Positions 43,584 through 53,231 of a stretch of 64,000 nt of DNA are shown here, in pieces. The first letter of the stretch is position 1. Every line of letters starts with the position of its first letter. The position numbers were made by a program, and so were the translations under genes. Below the pieces are notes generated by a model, which was given only the letters and a program-made list of their open reading frames with translations, made no database searches and was not told the DNA's origin. Origin of the DNA: Sulfurospirillaceae bacterium (GTDB lineage: Bacteria > Campylobacterota > Campylobacteria > Campylobacterales > Sulfurospirillaceae); the NCBI GenBank assembly GCA_028684065.1, contig JAQUGO010000004.1:1-64000 (forward strand), given 5' to 3'.

Positions 43584-43773
43584 GAAAACAAGACCTTCTT
43601 CTAAAATAGGCAAGGATGTTAAAGATATTAATTAGCTTATATTATACAGTATAGCCAATAAATGTGACATTAATAAAAGATTTTAACATTTTAGATATTT
43701 ATAATAAACTATTTTTTCCGTTAATCATGTGATAGACATGTGAAAGTGGAACATAATTATTAGATGGATTTAA

Positions 43774-43791
43774 AAGAGCCCGAAGGCTCTT
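43774..43791 (-). terminator. Intrinsic terminator after the SORL gene
   Basis: AAGAGCC, CGAA loop, GGCTCTT: a perfect seven-pair stem with a tetraloop. On the minus strand TTTTAAAT follows. It ends five bases past the stop of the superoxide reductase-like gene. Confidence 0.8.
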
Positions 43792-43795
43792 AGTT

Positions 43796-44221
43796 TTAAA
43801 GTGTAATAGAAGCGCTGTACTCGCCATGTAAGTTACATTTTGAGATGGCAGAGAGGACTTTAACATCTTTCGTATTAACACGTGCCGCTAGATAACCTCT
43901 TGAAATTGTTGGCTCAAGTGAAACGCTAGCTACTTTTTTAGCATCTGCAAGGAGCTCTATTTCGTAAATCCAGTGTTTATCATCACTAGGGTGAATAATT
44001 CCTTTTTGACCAATATTCACTTCAACCAGTGAATATCCCTTGGCATCAACAACACCGACTTTAATTTCTGGTGAGTGTTTGAGCTCTAATTCTGTAGGAT
44101 TAGCACTATCCTTGATTTGCATTTTTTTCTTATTAACAATCAGTTTTTCATCGTATGCGGATGCATATGTGGTAGCAAGCGCTGCTAGGGCAGCTAGTTT
44201 AATGGCATCTCTTCGTTTCAT
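43796..44221 (-). CDS. Tat-exported class II superoxide reductase-like (SORL) protein
   Basis: A 141-residue protein with an N-terminal MKRRDAIKLAALAALATTYASA, a twin-arginine signal. The mature part matches the iron-binding domain of superoxide reductase (neelaredoxin). The five expected ligands are present: His in ELKHSPEI, His in IIHPSDDKHWIYEI (two, five residues apart), and CNLHG near the end with Cys and His. The Lys before the first His, which guides superoxide, is kept. It should detoxify superoxide in the periplasm if active. ATG follows AGGAGTTCCT-type spacing. Monocistronic with its own terminator. A SoxY assignment does not fit, since the C-terminal GGCGG is absent. Confidence 0.82.
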   Translation of the reverse strand: MKRRDAIKLAALAALATTYASAYDEKLIVNKKKMQIKDSANPTELELKHSPEIKVGVVDAKGYSLVEVNIGQKGIIHPSDDKHWIYEIELLADAKKVASVSLEPTISRGYLAARVNTKDVKVLSAISKCNLHGEYSASITL

Positions 44222-44422
44222 AGGAACTCCTTACGATTTTTATTAAATACACTTAATTATATATTAAATAGTTTAATAAATGTTTAACAAAATAAGTCTG
44301 CCGTTAGATAATAGACAATGTAAAGGTGATTGTTATGAAGCTATTTCAATATAAATAACACTTTGTTTCGGGAGAATGTCTTACAGGAAGGAATAAAGGC
44401 AATAGCTCCTTAAAAAAAGAGC

Positions 44423-44462
44423 GGATAGCAGAGGTTCTTAGCTAGGAAGAATGCTACTATCC
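44423..44462 (-). terminator. Structured stem with T-run after mscL
   Basis: GGATAGCA (44423-44430) pairs with TG and CTATCC across a three-base bulge; inside it TTCTT pairs with AAGAA. On the minus strand GCTCTTTTTTT follows the stem. It lies 10 bases after the mscL stop. It is probably a terminator, possibly a small structured RNA end. Confidence 0.5.
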
Positions 44463-44472
44463 TCGTAATATT

Positions 44473-44913
44473 TTAAATAGTTTGCTCTTTTAAACAATAG
44501 GGACATTTTTTAGCCGCAACAGGAATGGACATTGCACACTCGGGGCATACTTTAGTTGTTGGTTCAGGTGCGGGTCCTTCATCCTTCAGCATCAACTTGC
44601 TGTAGCCTTTAATCATCATAAACATGACAAAGCCTAAGATGACAAAGGAAGTGACATCGTTAAAGAATACACCTAATTTAATAGCGGGTGCTCCTGCTTT
44701 ATCTAAATCTGCCAATGAAGCATAAACTTTTCCATCCAGTGCGATAAACAAAGATGAAAAATCAACATTACCTAAAAGAAGGCCTACGGGTGGCATAATG
44801 ATGTTAGTTACGAGTGATTTAACAACTGTTGCAAATGCCGCTCCAAAGATGAAGCCCACGGCCATATCCACAACATTTCCTTTAATAAGAAAGTTTTTAA
44901 ACTCCTTAAGCAT
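44473..44913 (-). CDS. mscL: Large-conductance mechanosensitive channel
   Basis: A 146-residue MscL with FLIKGNVVDMAVGFIFGAAFATVVKSLV as the first membrane helix, IIMPPVG after it, and a second helix (TSFVILGFVMFMMI). The C-terminus has a zinc-ribbon-like tail (CPECAMSIPVAAKKCPYC), an addition known in some MscL proteins. Start ATG at 44911-44913 has AAGGATC upstream and overlaps the preceding large sensor gene by eight bases, so the two are in one operon. It releases solutes on osmotic down-shock. Confidence 0.94.
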   Translation of the reverse strand: MLKEFKNFLIKGNVVDMAVGFIFGAAFATVVKSLVTNIIMPPVGLLLGNVDFSSLFIALDGKVYASLADLDKAGAPAIKLGVFFNDVTSFVILGFVMFMMIKGYSKLMLKDEGPAPEPTTKVCPECAMSIPVAAKKCPYCLKEQTI

Positions 44914-47900
44914 ATTTTTGATCCTTTTTAGGTGTTTTTGGTTTTGCATAAGATAATTGTTTTAAAATATCACACATAGTATAGCTAATCGTATGCATAG
45001 TTTCAAGACCCAACATCGCTTGTTTGTGCTCTCCACGTCCTTGTAGCATGCAACTCTCTTCTGCTAAGGAGTGAAGTTCTCTATGAAGACGTTTAATGGT
45101 TTGTATGTGGGTTTTATTATAAGGTGACAATGCTTTTGTTTCAATCCACATCGAAAAGTCACATTCGTCTGCATTGCGTATTGTAGGTGGTAGTGATATT
45201 TTTTTCAAAATATAATTTTCTATAGGTTTTAACCATGCTCTATGTTTAACGATAGCCAATAAAAAATGAAAATGTTTACTCTCTATCGGTGTTATTTCCA
45301 TCCACGAAGGATGAGGTTTCCATGAATCAAGCCATGGTGATATTTTTTCTGCTGGCATAGGTCGAGCGATGCCATAGCCTTGTGCTAATTCACAACCAAG
45401 TTGCAATAGCATTTCTCCATGTTCGATAGTTTCGACCCCTTCTGCAATTATTTCTGTATTAAAAGCCGTTGCTAAGCCTAAAATACCTTTTAAGATAGAT
45501 AGATCATCTGTATCTTCCAACATATCTCTTACAAAACTTTGGTCAATTTTGAGTAAACTAATAGGTAATTTTTTGAGATAGGTTAATGAAGAATACCCTG
45601 TTCCAAAATCATCCATCGCAAAATGAACGCCTAACAAGAGGCATTCTTTCATAAGGAAGGAGACTCCTACTAAATCTTCTAATGCGCTTGTCTCAAGAAT
45701 CTCAAGAGAGAGAAAAGAGGGTTCAACTGTAGGATAAGCTGCCAAAGAGGCTCTAAGATTATCAAGAAAGCCTTTATCTTGTAATTGCTGAGCACCAATA
45801 TTAATGCTAATAGGAATACTAAGTCCTTCGTGCTGCCATTGTGTGATCTGCTGTAGTGCTGTGGTAATGACCCAATTCCCAAGATCAATAGACAAGGAGT
45901 GATTTTCAATAATGGGTAGAAATTCAGCAGGGGAGAGAATACCACGTTCGGGATGATTCCAACGAATGAGTGCTTCAACACCTGAAAGAGCACCTGTTCT
46001 CATATTGATTTTAGGCTGGTAGTAGAGAACAAATTCATTGGCTTGGAGAGCATGTCGAATATGTTCAAGGCTTTCGTGAAAATCTCTAACACTTCGGTCT
46101 TGTATAGAGTCAAAAATATGGTAACGATTTTTACCAGCTAATTTAGCTTGATACATAGCTTGATCGGCTTGGCGTAAAAGTTGGTCTGCTTCTAAATCTT
46201 CAGATTGTGGATAAAATGTGACACCAAGGCTTGCAGAAACTTGTAGGTTGATAGAACCAATGGTGATATTCGTTGCGGCAGCATCAAGGAGTCGTTTGAG
46301 CATTGGCAATGTTGACTCAACACTGTTTACATCTTGAAAAACTGCAACAAATTCATCACCACCCATACGCGCTAAAGTATCTCCTTCTCGCAAGGTATCT
46401 TTCATATAAGTTGCTAATGTGATGAGGAGTTGGTCACCTATCTCATGTCCATAAGTGTCATTAATGGTTTTAAAACCATCCAAATCGAGATAAGCAACAA
46501 CTAACGATTGCTCATGACGTTTCGCTTGTATCATTCCTTGATGTAAACGCTCAGCAAAGAGTAATCGATTAGGTAAGTTCGTCAGTGCATCGTGAAGAGC
46601 GATGTGTTCAAGTTGATGTTCGTGTTGTTTAATTGTTGTGATATCTGAAAAAAGTGCAATATAATGTTGTATCTCATTATTGACATCACAAATAGCAGTA
46701 AAAGTTGCAAGTTCTATATAAAGTTCTCCATTTTTGCGCTTGTTCCAAATTTCTCCATACCAATGCCCCTTTTGAAGAATACTCTGCCACATAGTAGTAA
46801 AAAATTCTTTGGGGTGATAATCAGAAGAGAGCATACGAGGTGTTTGCCCTAATGCTTCTTCCCGTGAATATCCTGTAATGTGGGAAAATGCGTCATTCAC
46901 ATCGATAATAATCTCATTTTTATCGGTAATAATAATCGCTTCACGAGCTGTTTCAAAAACTTTAGCTGCAAGTTGAAGTCTTTCTTGGGCTTTTTTATCG
47001 TTAGTGATATCTCTAAATTCGACGACCCTAACATCTCTTCCTTGGTAAGGAATAGATCTTCCTTCTACACGGATGGGAAAGAGTGTTCCATTTTTGTGCA
47101 TGCCCTCTGCTTCATAAGGTTTTTCATAATTTTGTTGGATATGCGTGATAACGAAATCGCGTGTTTGAGGGCTTATCAATAAAAGGCTATCCATCCCTAT
47201 CAGTTCTTGCCTGGTGTAACCAAAAAGTTTTGAAAGCCCTTCATTACATTCTAACATGAGCCCTTGTTCATGAATAGCGATGCCACCAAAGGAAGCATTA
47301 TGCAGCACTTTAAAGCGTGCTTCACTCTCTTTTAGTTCATCTAAAGCAACTTTTCTAGCGCTAATATCAGTATTGCTGCCACGGTATCCTTTCAGGATTC
47401 CATTTTTATCTAAAATGGGCATTCCATAGACTGCAACCCAAAGAATCTCTCCATTTTTTTTCAAAATTCGACGCTCGTGGTGATAGTATTCACCTTTTGT
47501 TTCAAATCTATTATAAACTTTTTGGGTAAAGGCTTCTTTGTCTTCTTGAGGGCATAAATCGTAAAAGAAAAGTTTACCAACTATTTCTTGCGGCGTGTAG
47601 CCTAAAAGACTTTCAGTATGAGGGCTTACATAGGTATAAAGTCCTTCAGCTGTAACTTCCCAATCCATAGTCTTGGTATGTTCAGAGAGTTTGTTATACA
47701 AAAATTCACTTTCAGATAATTGGCGATTTTTACGCCATAAAACAAAGAGGCTATACCAAAGGAACAGGAAAAGAATTGTGGTACCGACCAAGATAACAGT
47801 GCGGTAAGTATTCCAAAGTTCTTGGATAGTAGCAGAAAAGGCGTTTTCAAAAGGAGGGATATGCATCTCTTGTAGAATTTTTTCAACATCATCATAATTA

Positions 47901-48769
47901 GCAGGAATTCTAAAGCCATAAATGCCAATGGATTGAGAGATAAGCCCATTTTCTTCAAGTTTTAATACAGATGATGTAACATTTCTAACCAACTTTTCAT
48001 TCACATGGGCTAATGCTGCCAATGGCCATTCTGGATAGAGTTTAGTGGAAAGTAGTACGGGAAAATCAGGGATAGAAGCTGCTTTGATAATTTTAAAATC
48101 ATCCTTTTTGAATTTTCCTTCTAAAACCATTTTTTCAAGTATGCCCGTACGTATAAAGCCAACATCGGCACTATGCGAGAGTACCCTATGAAAAATGTTT
48201 TCATATGGTACTCCTGCTGAGAGAAGTGTTGTTTCTTCTTCAAGATTAATGCCTAATTGAAAAAGTTCGTAGGCTTGAGCATAAAAACCACCTAGACTAT
48301 TTTGATTGGTAATGGCAATACTTTTACCTTTAATATCCTGCAAGGTGTGGATGGTATTTTCATCATTTCGTGTAAATATTACACCACCAAAATGGGTTGT
48401 CTCGACACCATTTTCTACCATTGCTATGGTTGCAAGCGTTAGTGATAGCGCAAAACGTTTTCTGAGTATGACATAATGAATAGGATTGGTAATAATAAAA
48501 TCGAGCTTTTGGTTAGCAATGTCCGCATCAATATCTTGGTAGGTAAAGGGGTATATCTCAAAATGATAGTTGGGTAGCGTTACATTAAGGTATTTTGCTA
48601 AAGGTTCCCATTGTGTTTTGATGTGGTTCTTTGGGCGATTGGCAAGAACACCAATTTTTACAAGAGGAAGAGATAAGGAGGTTGTAGTGTTTTCTAAGGC
48701 AAAGAAAGATGTGGGTAAACAGAGAGTTAAGAGTAATAGGAAAGAGAAAACTCTATTTTTTTGCCTCAT
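44906..48769 (-). CDS. Giant PhnD-like/PAS/GGDEF/EAL sensor with C-terminal CZB domain
   Basis: A 1287-residue c-di-GMP protein. Start ATG at 48767-48769 (MRQKNRVFSF) follows GAGGGTCTTCA. Order: signal peptide (1-25); PhnD-like domain (about 35-310, with GKSIAITNQNSLGGF); membrane segment (about 325-348); three PAS domains (about 370-490, 500-610, 615-735); GGDEF (about 740-900, MGGDEF intact); EAL (about 915-1165, VEALIRW intact, with MDDFGTGYSSL and IAEGVE); and a CZB domain (about 1180-1270) with VKHRAWL, ECDFSMWI and LHRELH. The periplasmic part is paralogous to 31544-34228 (shared TTHFGGVIFT). Zinc binding may gate the enzyme, as in DgcZ. Confidence 0.9.
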   Translation of the reverse strand: MRQKNRVFSFLLLLTLCLPTSFFALENTTTSLSLPLVKIGVLANRPKNHIKTQWEPLAKYLNVTLPNYHFEIYPFTYQDIDADIANQKLDFIITNPIHYVILRKRFALSLTLATIAMVENGVETTHFGGVIFTRNDENTIHTLQDIKGKSIAITNQNSLGGFYAQAYELFQLGINLEEETTLLSAGVPYENIFHRVLSHSADVGFIRTGILEKMVLEGKFKKDDFKIIKAASIPDFPVLLSTKLYPEWPLAALAHVNEKLVRNVTSSVLKLEENGLISQSIGIYGFRIPANYDDVEKILQEMHIPPFENAFSATIQELWNTYRTVILVGTTILFLFLWYSLFVLWRKNRQLSESEFLYNKLSEHTKTMDWEVTAEGLYTYVSPHTESLLGYTPQEIVGKLFFYDLCPQEDKEAFTQKVYNRFETKGEYYHHERRILKKNGEILWVAVYGMPILDKNGILKGYRGSNTDISARKVALDELKESEARFKVLHNASFGGIAIHEQGLMLECNEGLSKLFGYTRQELIGMDSLLLISPQTRDFVITHIQQNYEKPYEAEGMHKNGTLFPIRVEGRSIPYQGRDVRVVEFRDITNDKKAQERLQLAAKVFETAREAIIITDKNEIIIDVNDAFSHITGYSREEALGQTPRMLSSDYHPKEFFTTMWQSILQKGHWYGEIWNKRKNGELYIELATFTAICDVNNEIQHYIALFSDITTIKQHEHQLEHIALHDALTNLPNRLLFAERLHQGMIQAKRHEQSLVVAYLDLDGFKTINDTYGHEIGDQLLITLATYMKDTLREGDTLARMGGDEFVAVFQDVNSVESTLPMLKRLLDAAATNITIGSINLQVSASLGVTFYPQSEDLEADQLLRQADQAMYQAKLAGKNRYHIFDSIQDRSVRDFHESLEHIRHALQANEFVLYYQPKINMRTGALSGVEALIRWNHPERGILSPAEFLPIIENHSLSIDLGNWVITTALQQITQWQHEGLSIPISINIGAQQLQDKGFLDNLRASLAAYPTVEPSFLSLEILETSALEDLVGVSFLMKECLLLGVHFAMDDFGTGYSSLTYLKKLPISLLKIDQSFVRDMLEDTDDLSILKGILGLATAFNTEIIAEGVETIEHGEMLLQLGCELAQGYGIARPMPAEKISPWLDSWKPHPSWMEITPIESKHFHFLLAIVKHRAWLKPIENYILKKISLPPTIRNADECDFSMWIETKALSPYNKTHIQTIKRLHRELHSLAEESCMLQGRGEHKQAMLGLETMHTISYTMCDILKQLSYAKPKTPKKDQKYA

Positions 48770-48814
48770 TGAAGACCCTCGATTCAATCTGTAAAACATT
48801 AATACATTAGCATA

Positions 48815-49378
48815 TTAATATAAATGCCCCATTTGTTCTTTTTTTGTTTTTAAATAGCCTTCATTAAAACTATTAGACTCAATAACAACAGGAACACGCT
48901 TTGTGATTGTAATCCCTTTAATTCCTTCCATCTTTCGAGGATTGTTTGTAAGAAGTTGAATACTTTTAATGCCAAAATAGTCTAAGATAAATTCAACAAT
49001 TTCATAGGTACGTTCATCTGCCTTGAAGCCTAATTGGTGATTTGCCTCAATAGTGTTAAAACCTTTGTCTTGGAGTGCATAGGCATTCACTTTATTCAGT
49101 AAGCCAATATTTCGTCCCTCTTGACGTAGATAAATTACCATACCACCTTCTTTTTCTATCATTTTGAGAGCGAACTCAAGTTGGTCACGGCAATCACATT
49201 TAAGACTTCCTATTGTATCTCCGGTTAAACACTCACTGTGAATGCGTACTAAAGGGTTTACATGGAGAGGTTCTTTGAAAATAACTAAATGCTCTTTAAT
49301 ACCCTCTTTGAAGGATTGAATTTTAAAATTTCCAAAGCGAGAAGGTAAGTTGGCAACGTCCGAAATTTCTATTTTCAT
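48815..49378 (-). CDS. ribA: GTP cyclohydrolase II
   Basis: A 187-residue enzyme for the first step of riboflavin synthesis. The zinc site is CLTGDTIGSLKCDCRDQ with three cysteines. Catalytic and GTP-binding motifs are VNPLVRIHSE, YLRQEGRNIGL and LLTNNPRKMEGI. Length is near the usual 190-200. It is not fused to RibB here. It stands between the giant sensor gene and divergent hemB. Confidence 0.93.
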   Translation of the reverse strand: MKIEISDVANLPSRFGNFKIQSFKEGIKEHLVIFKEPLHVNPLVRIHSECLTGDTIGSLKCDCRDQLEFALKMIEKEGGMVIYLRQEGRNIGLLNKVNAYALQDKGFNTIEANHQLGFKADERTYEIVEFILDYFGIKSIQLLTNNPRKMEGIKGITITKRVPVVIESNSFNEGYLKTKKEQMGHLY

Positions 49379-49452
49379 TTTCTTTTATATCCAGTTATGC
49401 TAAAATCGTTATTTTTTACAAAAGACTATTTTAACGAAGATAAGGCAAAAGA

Positions 49453-50427
49453 ATGTTTAAAAGATTTAGACGGCTTCGAATGAATGCCAATTTACGCTCT
49501 TTAGTACGTGAAACAACACTGAGTATGGATGATTTTATCTATCCACTATTTGTCAAAAGTGGTGAAGGTATTAAAAAAGAGATTGGTTCGATGCCAGGTG
49601 TTTTTCAGATGAGCATTGATGAAATTTTAAACGAGTGTGCGACGCTTGAAGCTTTGGAAATTCATTCAATTATTTTATTTGGTATTCCAGAAGTTAAAGA
49701 TAGTATTGGTAGTGATGCTTTGTGTGAGCATGGTATTATCGCTAGTGCTATCAAAGCGATTAAAAAAGCCTACCCTAAAATGTTTGTCGTAACTGATTTA
49801 TGTTTTTGTGAATTTACAGACCATGGACATTGTGGTATTTTAGATATGAAACACGAAAGTGTTGATAATGATGCGACATTAGAAATTTTAGCCAGACAAG
49901 CATTGGTTCACGCGCATGCTGGGGCTGATATGATTGCACCTTCAGGTATGATGGACGGCATGATTGAAACGTTGCGCGAGGCTTTAGATGATGAAGGGTT
50001 TATCAATCTTCCGATAATGAGCTATTCAACAAAATTTGCGAGTGCCTATTATGGCCCATTCCGTGATGTGGCAGAATCAGCTCCAAGCTTTGGCGATAGA
50101 AAAACCTATCAAATGGACCCTGCCAACCGTAGAGAAGCGATAGCAGAATCGGTCGAAGATGAGATGCAAGGAGCCGATATTTTAATGGTTAAGCCAGCCC
50201 TTGCGTATTTAGATATTGTTCGTGATGTGCGTAATGCAACGTCAACACCATTGGCTGTGTATAATGTTAGCGGAGAATATGCAATGCTCAAAGCGGCTGC
50301 GAAGGCTGGTGTCATTGACTATGATCGTGTCATGATGGAAACGATGCTGGCGTTTAAGCGTGCGGGTGCAGATATTATCATTAGCTACCACGCCAAAGAA
50401 GTAGCCGAAATTTTAAGGAGAAAATAA
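49453..50427 (+). CDS. hemB: Delta-aminolevulinic acid dehydratase (porphobilinogen synthase)
   Basis: A 324-residue haem-pathway enzyme joining two aminolevulinates. The cysteine-rich metal site [16 protein letters not shown] indicates the zinc-dependent type. The two active lysines are in [16 protein letters not shown] and [11 protein letters not shown]. It heads an operon of hemB, argF, UPF0763, hemN and a GlpC-like gene with gaps of 0-10 bases. Haem demand fits the many cytochromes in this genome. Confidence 0.95.
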   Translation: MFKRFRRLRMNANLRSLVRETTLSMDDFIYPLFVKSGEGIKKEIGSMPGVFQMSIDEILNECATLEALEIHSIILFGIPEVKDSIGSDALCEHGIIASAIKAIKKAYPKMFVVTDLCFCEFTDHGHCGILDMKHESVDNDATLEILARQALVHAHAGADMIAPSGMMDGMIETLREALDDEGFINLPIMSYSTKFASAYYGPFRDVAESAPSFGDRKTYQMDPANRREAIAESVEDEMQGADILMVKPALAYLDIVRDVRNATSTPLAVYNVSGEYAMLKAAAKAGVIDYDRVMMETMLAFKRAGADIIISYHAKEVAEILRRK

Positions 50428-50428
50428 T

Positions 50429-51355
50429 ATGCGACATTTTTTAACACTCAAAGATTTTACAAAAGAAGAGATTTTAGAGATTATAGATTTAGCCATTAAG
50501 ATTAAAAAACAGACGAAAAAAGGTAAATTAAAGCCTTATTTAAAAGACCAAACGTTGGGTATGATTTTTGAAAAAAGCTCAACTAGAACGCGTGTCAGTT
50601 TTGAAGTAGGTATCCATCAATTAGGCGGTAAGGGTCTTTTTCTCTCTGCTAATGATTTGCAACTTGGACGCGGGGAACCGATGAAAGATACAGCACGTGT
50701 GATTAGTCGTATGGTCGATATGGTGATGATTCGAACCTTTTCTCAAAGTGTTCTTGAAGAATTTGCTATGTACTCCCGCGTGCCTGTTATCAGTGGGCTT
50801 AGCGATTCTTTTCATCCTGTACAATTAATGGCAGATTATATGACAATGGTCGAATATGATAAAGCTGAAAATGCCGTGGTAGCCTATGTAGGTGATGGCA
50901 ATAATATGGCCCATTCATGGCTCATGTTAGCGTCCAAGTTAGGGTTCGAATTACGCATTGCAACTCCCAAAGGTTATGAAGTCGATGCAGGGATATTAAA
51001 AGAAGCCATGAATTTTGCTGAGCAAAGTGGCGCTATTATTACTATTGGAAATGACCCTAAAGAGGCTATCAAGGATGCGAATGTTGTGACGACAGACACA
51101 TGGGTTTCAATGGGACAAGAAGCAGAAAAAGCAAAACGACTTGAAGATTTTAAAGGGTATATGGTAGATGATGCAATGATGGCCCTTGCACAAAAAGATG
51201 CAATATTTTTACATTGCTTGCCAGCGTATCGTGACTATGAAGTGAGTGAGGCCGTTTTTGAAGCTCATGCAGATGAAGTTTTTGATGAAGCCGAAAACAG
51301 GCTCCACGCCCAAAAAGGGGTGATGGTTTGGTTAGATGACCATCGGGATAATTAA
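50429..51355 (+). CDS. argF: Ornithine carbamoyltransferase
   Basis: A 308-residue enzyme making citrulline in arginine synthesis. Marks are carbamoyl phosphate site [33 protein letters not shown] and the ornithine site [13 protein letters not shown]. It starts one base after the hemB stop, with AAGGAG before the ATG. The stop TAATGG overlaps the next start by one base. Length is normal. Confidence 0.95.
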   Translation: MRHFLTLKDFTKEEILEIIDLAIKIKKQTKKGKLKPYLKDQTLGMIFEKSSTRTRVSFEVGIHQLGGKGLFLSANDLQLGRGEPMKDTARVISRMVDMVMIRTFSQSVLEEFAMYSRVPVISGLSDSFHPVQLMADYMTMVEYDKAENAVVAYVGDGNNMAHSWLMLASKLGFELRIATPKGYEVDAGILKEAMNFAEQSGAIITIGNDPKEAIKDANVVTTDTWVSMGQEAEKAKRLEDFKGYMVDDAMMALAQKDAIFLHCLPAYRDYEVSEAVFEAHADEVFDEAENRLHAQKGVMVWLDDHRDN

Positions 51356-51846
51356 TGGCAAAACAACGAAGAAAAGAGTATAGCATGATAGACAAAATTT
51401 CAAAAAACTTACAGATTATCAATCACAAAGAACAAACAGTTTTAGAGATGCGTCAGAGTGATGATGAAAGCGTTAAGACCTTACGGTTAAAAAGCGGTAA
51501 TTGGAAAAATAAAAAAGAGCCATGGTTGGTCATCGACGAAAATGAAAAGGTGCATGCCTTGATTTCGATGGATGCAATGCAAAAAATTGTTGAGAATTTT
51601 AAACAAATGGAACAAGATGCTTTTGCTCTTAAGTTAGAAAAAAGTATTTTGCAGCAGTTGCCGATTGATTTTCAAGATGTATGGACAGTAGCCATGCAAG
51701 AAGTGGAGAAGGGTAAAAAATCAGACGTTAATTTTGAGCGTTTAGTCAAAAAAATTAAGAAAGAACATCCTAATCTCTTTTTAAATTTAAAAGATTTTTA
51801 TATGCCTGAGGGCATCACAATGATGCAACCATTTGATAGTGAATAA
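51355..51846 (+). CDS. UPF0763/DUF2603 family protein
   Basis: A 163-residue soluble protein of a family found in Campylobacterota (recognised from memory). It has no membrane part and is rich in charged residues; the middle shows GNWKNKKEPWLVIDENEKVHALISMDAMQKIV. The start overlaps the argF stop by one base; an internal Met (MIDKISKN, codon 10) is an alternative start. Its position between argF and hemN gives no clear function. Confidence 0.82.
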   Translation: MAKQRRKEYSMIDKISKNLQIINHKEQTVLEMRQSDDESVKTLRLKSGNWKNKKEPWLVIDENEKVHALISMDAMQKIVENFKQMEQDAFALKLEKSILQQLPIDFQDVWTVAMQEVEKGKKSDVNFERLVKKIKKEHPNLFLNLKDFYMPEGITMMQPFDSE

Positions 51847-51856
51847 AGGGTAAAGA

Positions 51857-53230
51857 ATGATAGATTTTGAAAAGTTTTCAAAGTATTCTAAACCAGGACC
51901 AAGGTACACTAGCTACCCAACGGCACCTGAATTTAATGAGAGCTTTGATGCTAACAGTTATGTAAAGATTTTAGAAAACCAAGATAAAAACAGAAAACTT
52001 TCGCTTTATTTTCATTTGCCTTTTTGCAGAAGTGCTTGTTATTTTTGCGGATGTAATGTGGTGTTTACAAGTAAAGAAGATAAAAAAGAGAGGTATATTG
52101 ACTATCTTGAGAAAGAACTTGCTTTATTATCCAAACATTTAGACACCAGTCGTGAAGTGATTCAGATGCATTTTGGTGGCGGAACACCGACTTTTTTTAG
52201 CGCTGAACAGTTACGACGGGTTATTGGTCTTATCAAAAGCCATTTTAAAAATTTTAGTAGCGACGCGGAAATCAGCTGTGAGATAGACCCACGTTTTTTA
52301 AGCCAAGAGCAGTTGGATGTGCTTACATGTAATGGATTTAATCGCATCAGTTATGGGGTTCAAGACTTTAATGATGAGGTTCAAAAGGCAATTCACCGCA
52401 TTCAGCCTTACGAAGTCACCAAAAACGCTGTGGATATAGCACGACGTGCAGGGATAAAATCTATCAATATGGACTTAATTTACGGGCTTCCGTATCAAAC
52501 TTTTGAGAGTTTTAAAGAGACGCTTGAAAAAGCATTGACCTTGCAACCCAATCGTTTTGCTATATTTAATTATGCCCATGTTCCATGGATGAAAAAAACG
52601 ATGCGTAAAATTGATGAAACGACACTGCCACATCCCAGCGTAAAGCTTGCTATTATGCGTTATACGATTGATTATTTGGCGGCTAATGGCTACCAGATGA
52701 TTGGGATGGATCACTTTGCAAAGCCTGATGATGAACTCTTTTTAGCGATAGAAAAAGGGGAGCTACACCGCAATTTTCAAGGATATACGACCAAGGGTGG
52801 CGCTGATTTAGTGGGTATTGGTTTGACCAGTATTGGTGAAGGTATCAATCATTATGTGCAAAATTTTAAAGAGATGGAAGCGTACGAAGAAGCTCTCGAT
52901 AAAGGCTTATTGCCTGTACATCGAGGCTTAATATTAAGTGCGGATGACGTGCTCAGAAAAGCTGTCATTATGGAAATGATGAGTAATTTTAAACTCAATA
53001 TTGCCGCTATTGAAAAGACGTTTAACATAGATTTTTTTGACTATTTTGCTGATGCCATGGATGCGCTTAGTCCTTTTGTGGATGAGGAATTAGTCATAAT
53101 AGATAGAGAAAATAAGAAAATTTTAGTGAACCCTACAGGAACATTATTGATTCGCAATATTGCAATGCCTTTTGATGCGTATTTGAAAAAAATTCCTGAA
53201 GATAAACGACGCTTCAGTAAGACGGTGTGA
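51857..53230 (+). CDS. hemN: Oxygen-independent coproporphyrinogen III oxidase
   Basis: A 457-residue radical SAM enzyme for anaerobic haem synthesis. The [4Fe-4S] motif is CRSACYFCGC at about 55-64 (C-x3-C-x2-C-x-C, the HemN form). FGGGTPTFF, SCEIDPRF, RISYGVQDFN and IYGLPYQT follow in the usual order. The ATG has AAAGGGTAAAG upstream. A TTACATGTAA copy lies in the gene (52323-52332). Length matches HemN (about 455) rather than the shorter HemW. Confidence 0.95.
   Translation: MIDFEKFSKYSKPGPRYTSYPTAPEFNESFDANSYVKILENQDKNRKLSLYFHLPFCRSACYFCGCNVVFTSKEDKKERYIDYLEKELALLSKHLDTSREVIQMHFGGGTPTFFSAEQLRRVIGLIKSHFKNFSSDAEISCEIDPRFLSQEQLDVLTCNGFNRISYGVQDFNDEVQKAIHRIQPYEVTKNAVDIARRAGIKSINMDLIYGLPYQTFESFKETLEKALTLQPNRFAIFNYAHVPWMKKTMRKIDETTLPHPSVKLAIMRYTIDYLAANGYQMIGMDHFAKPDDELFLAIEKGELHRNFQGYTTKGGADLVGIGLTSIGEGINHYVQNFKEMEAYEEALDKGLLPVHRGLILSADDVLRKAVIMEMMSNFKLNIAAIEKTFNIDFFDYFADAMDALSPFVDEELVIIDRENKKILVNPTGTLLIRNIAMPFDAYLKKIPEDKRRFSKTV
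52323..52332. repeat. TTACATGTAA palindrome, copy 6 (coding)
   Basis: Exact copy inside hemN, reading -L-T-C-N- in frame. Confidence 0.7.
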
Positions 53231-53231
53231 G

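Noticed and set aside
43796-44221. SoxY thiosulfate carrier as an identity for the Tat-exported small protein
   Set aside because: The C-terminal GGCGG carrier motif is missing, while all superoxide reductase iron ligands and CNLHG are present.
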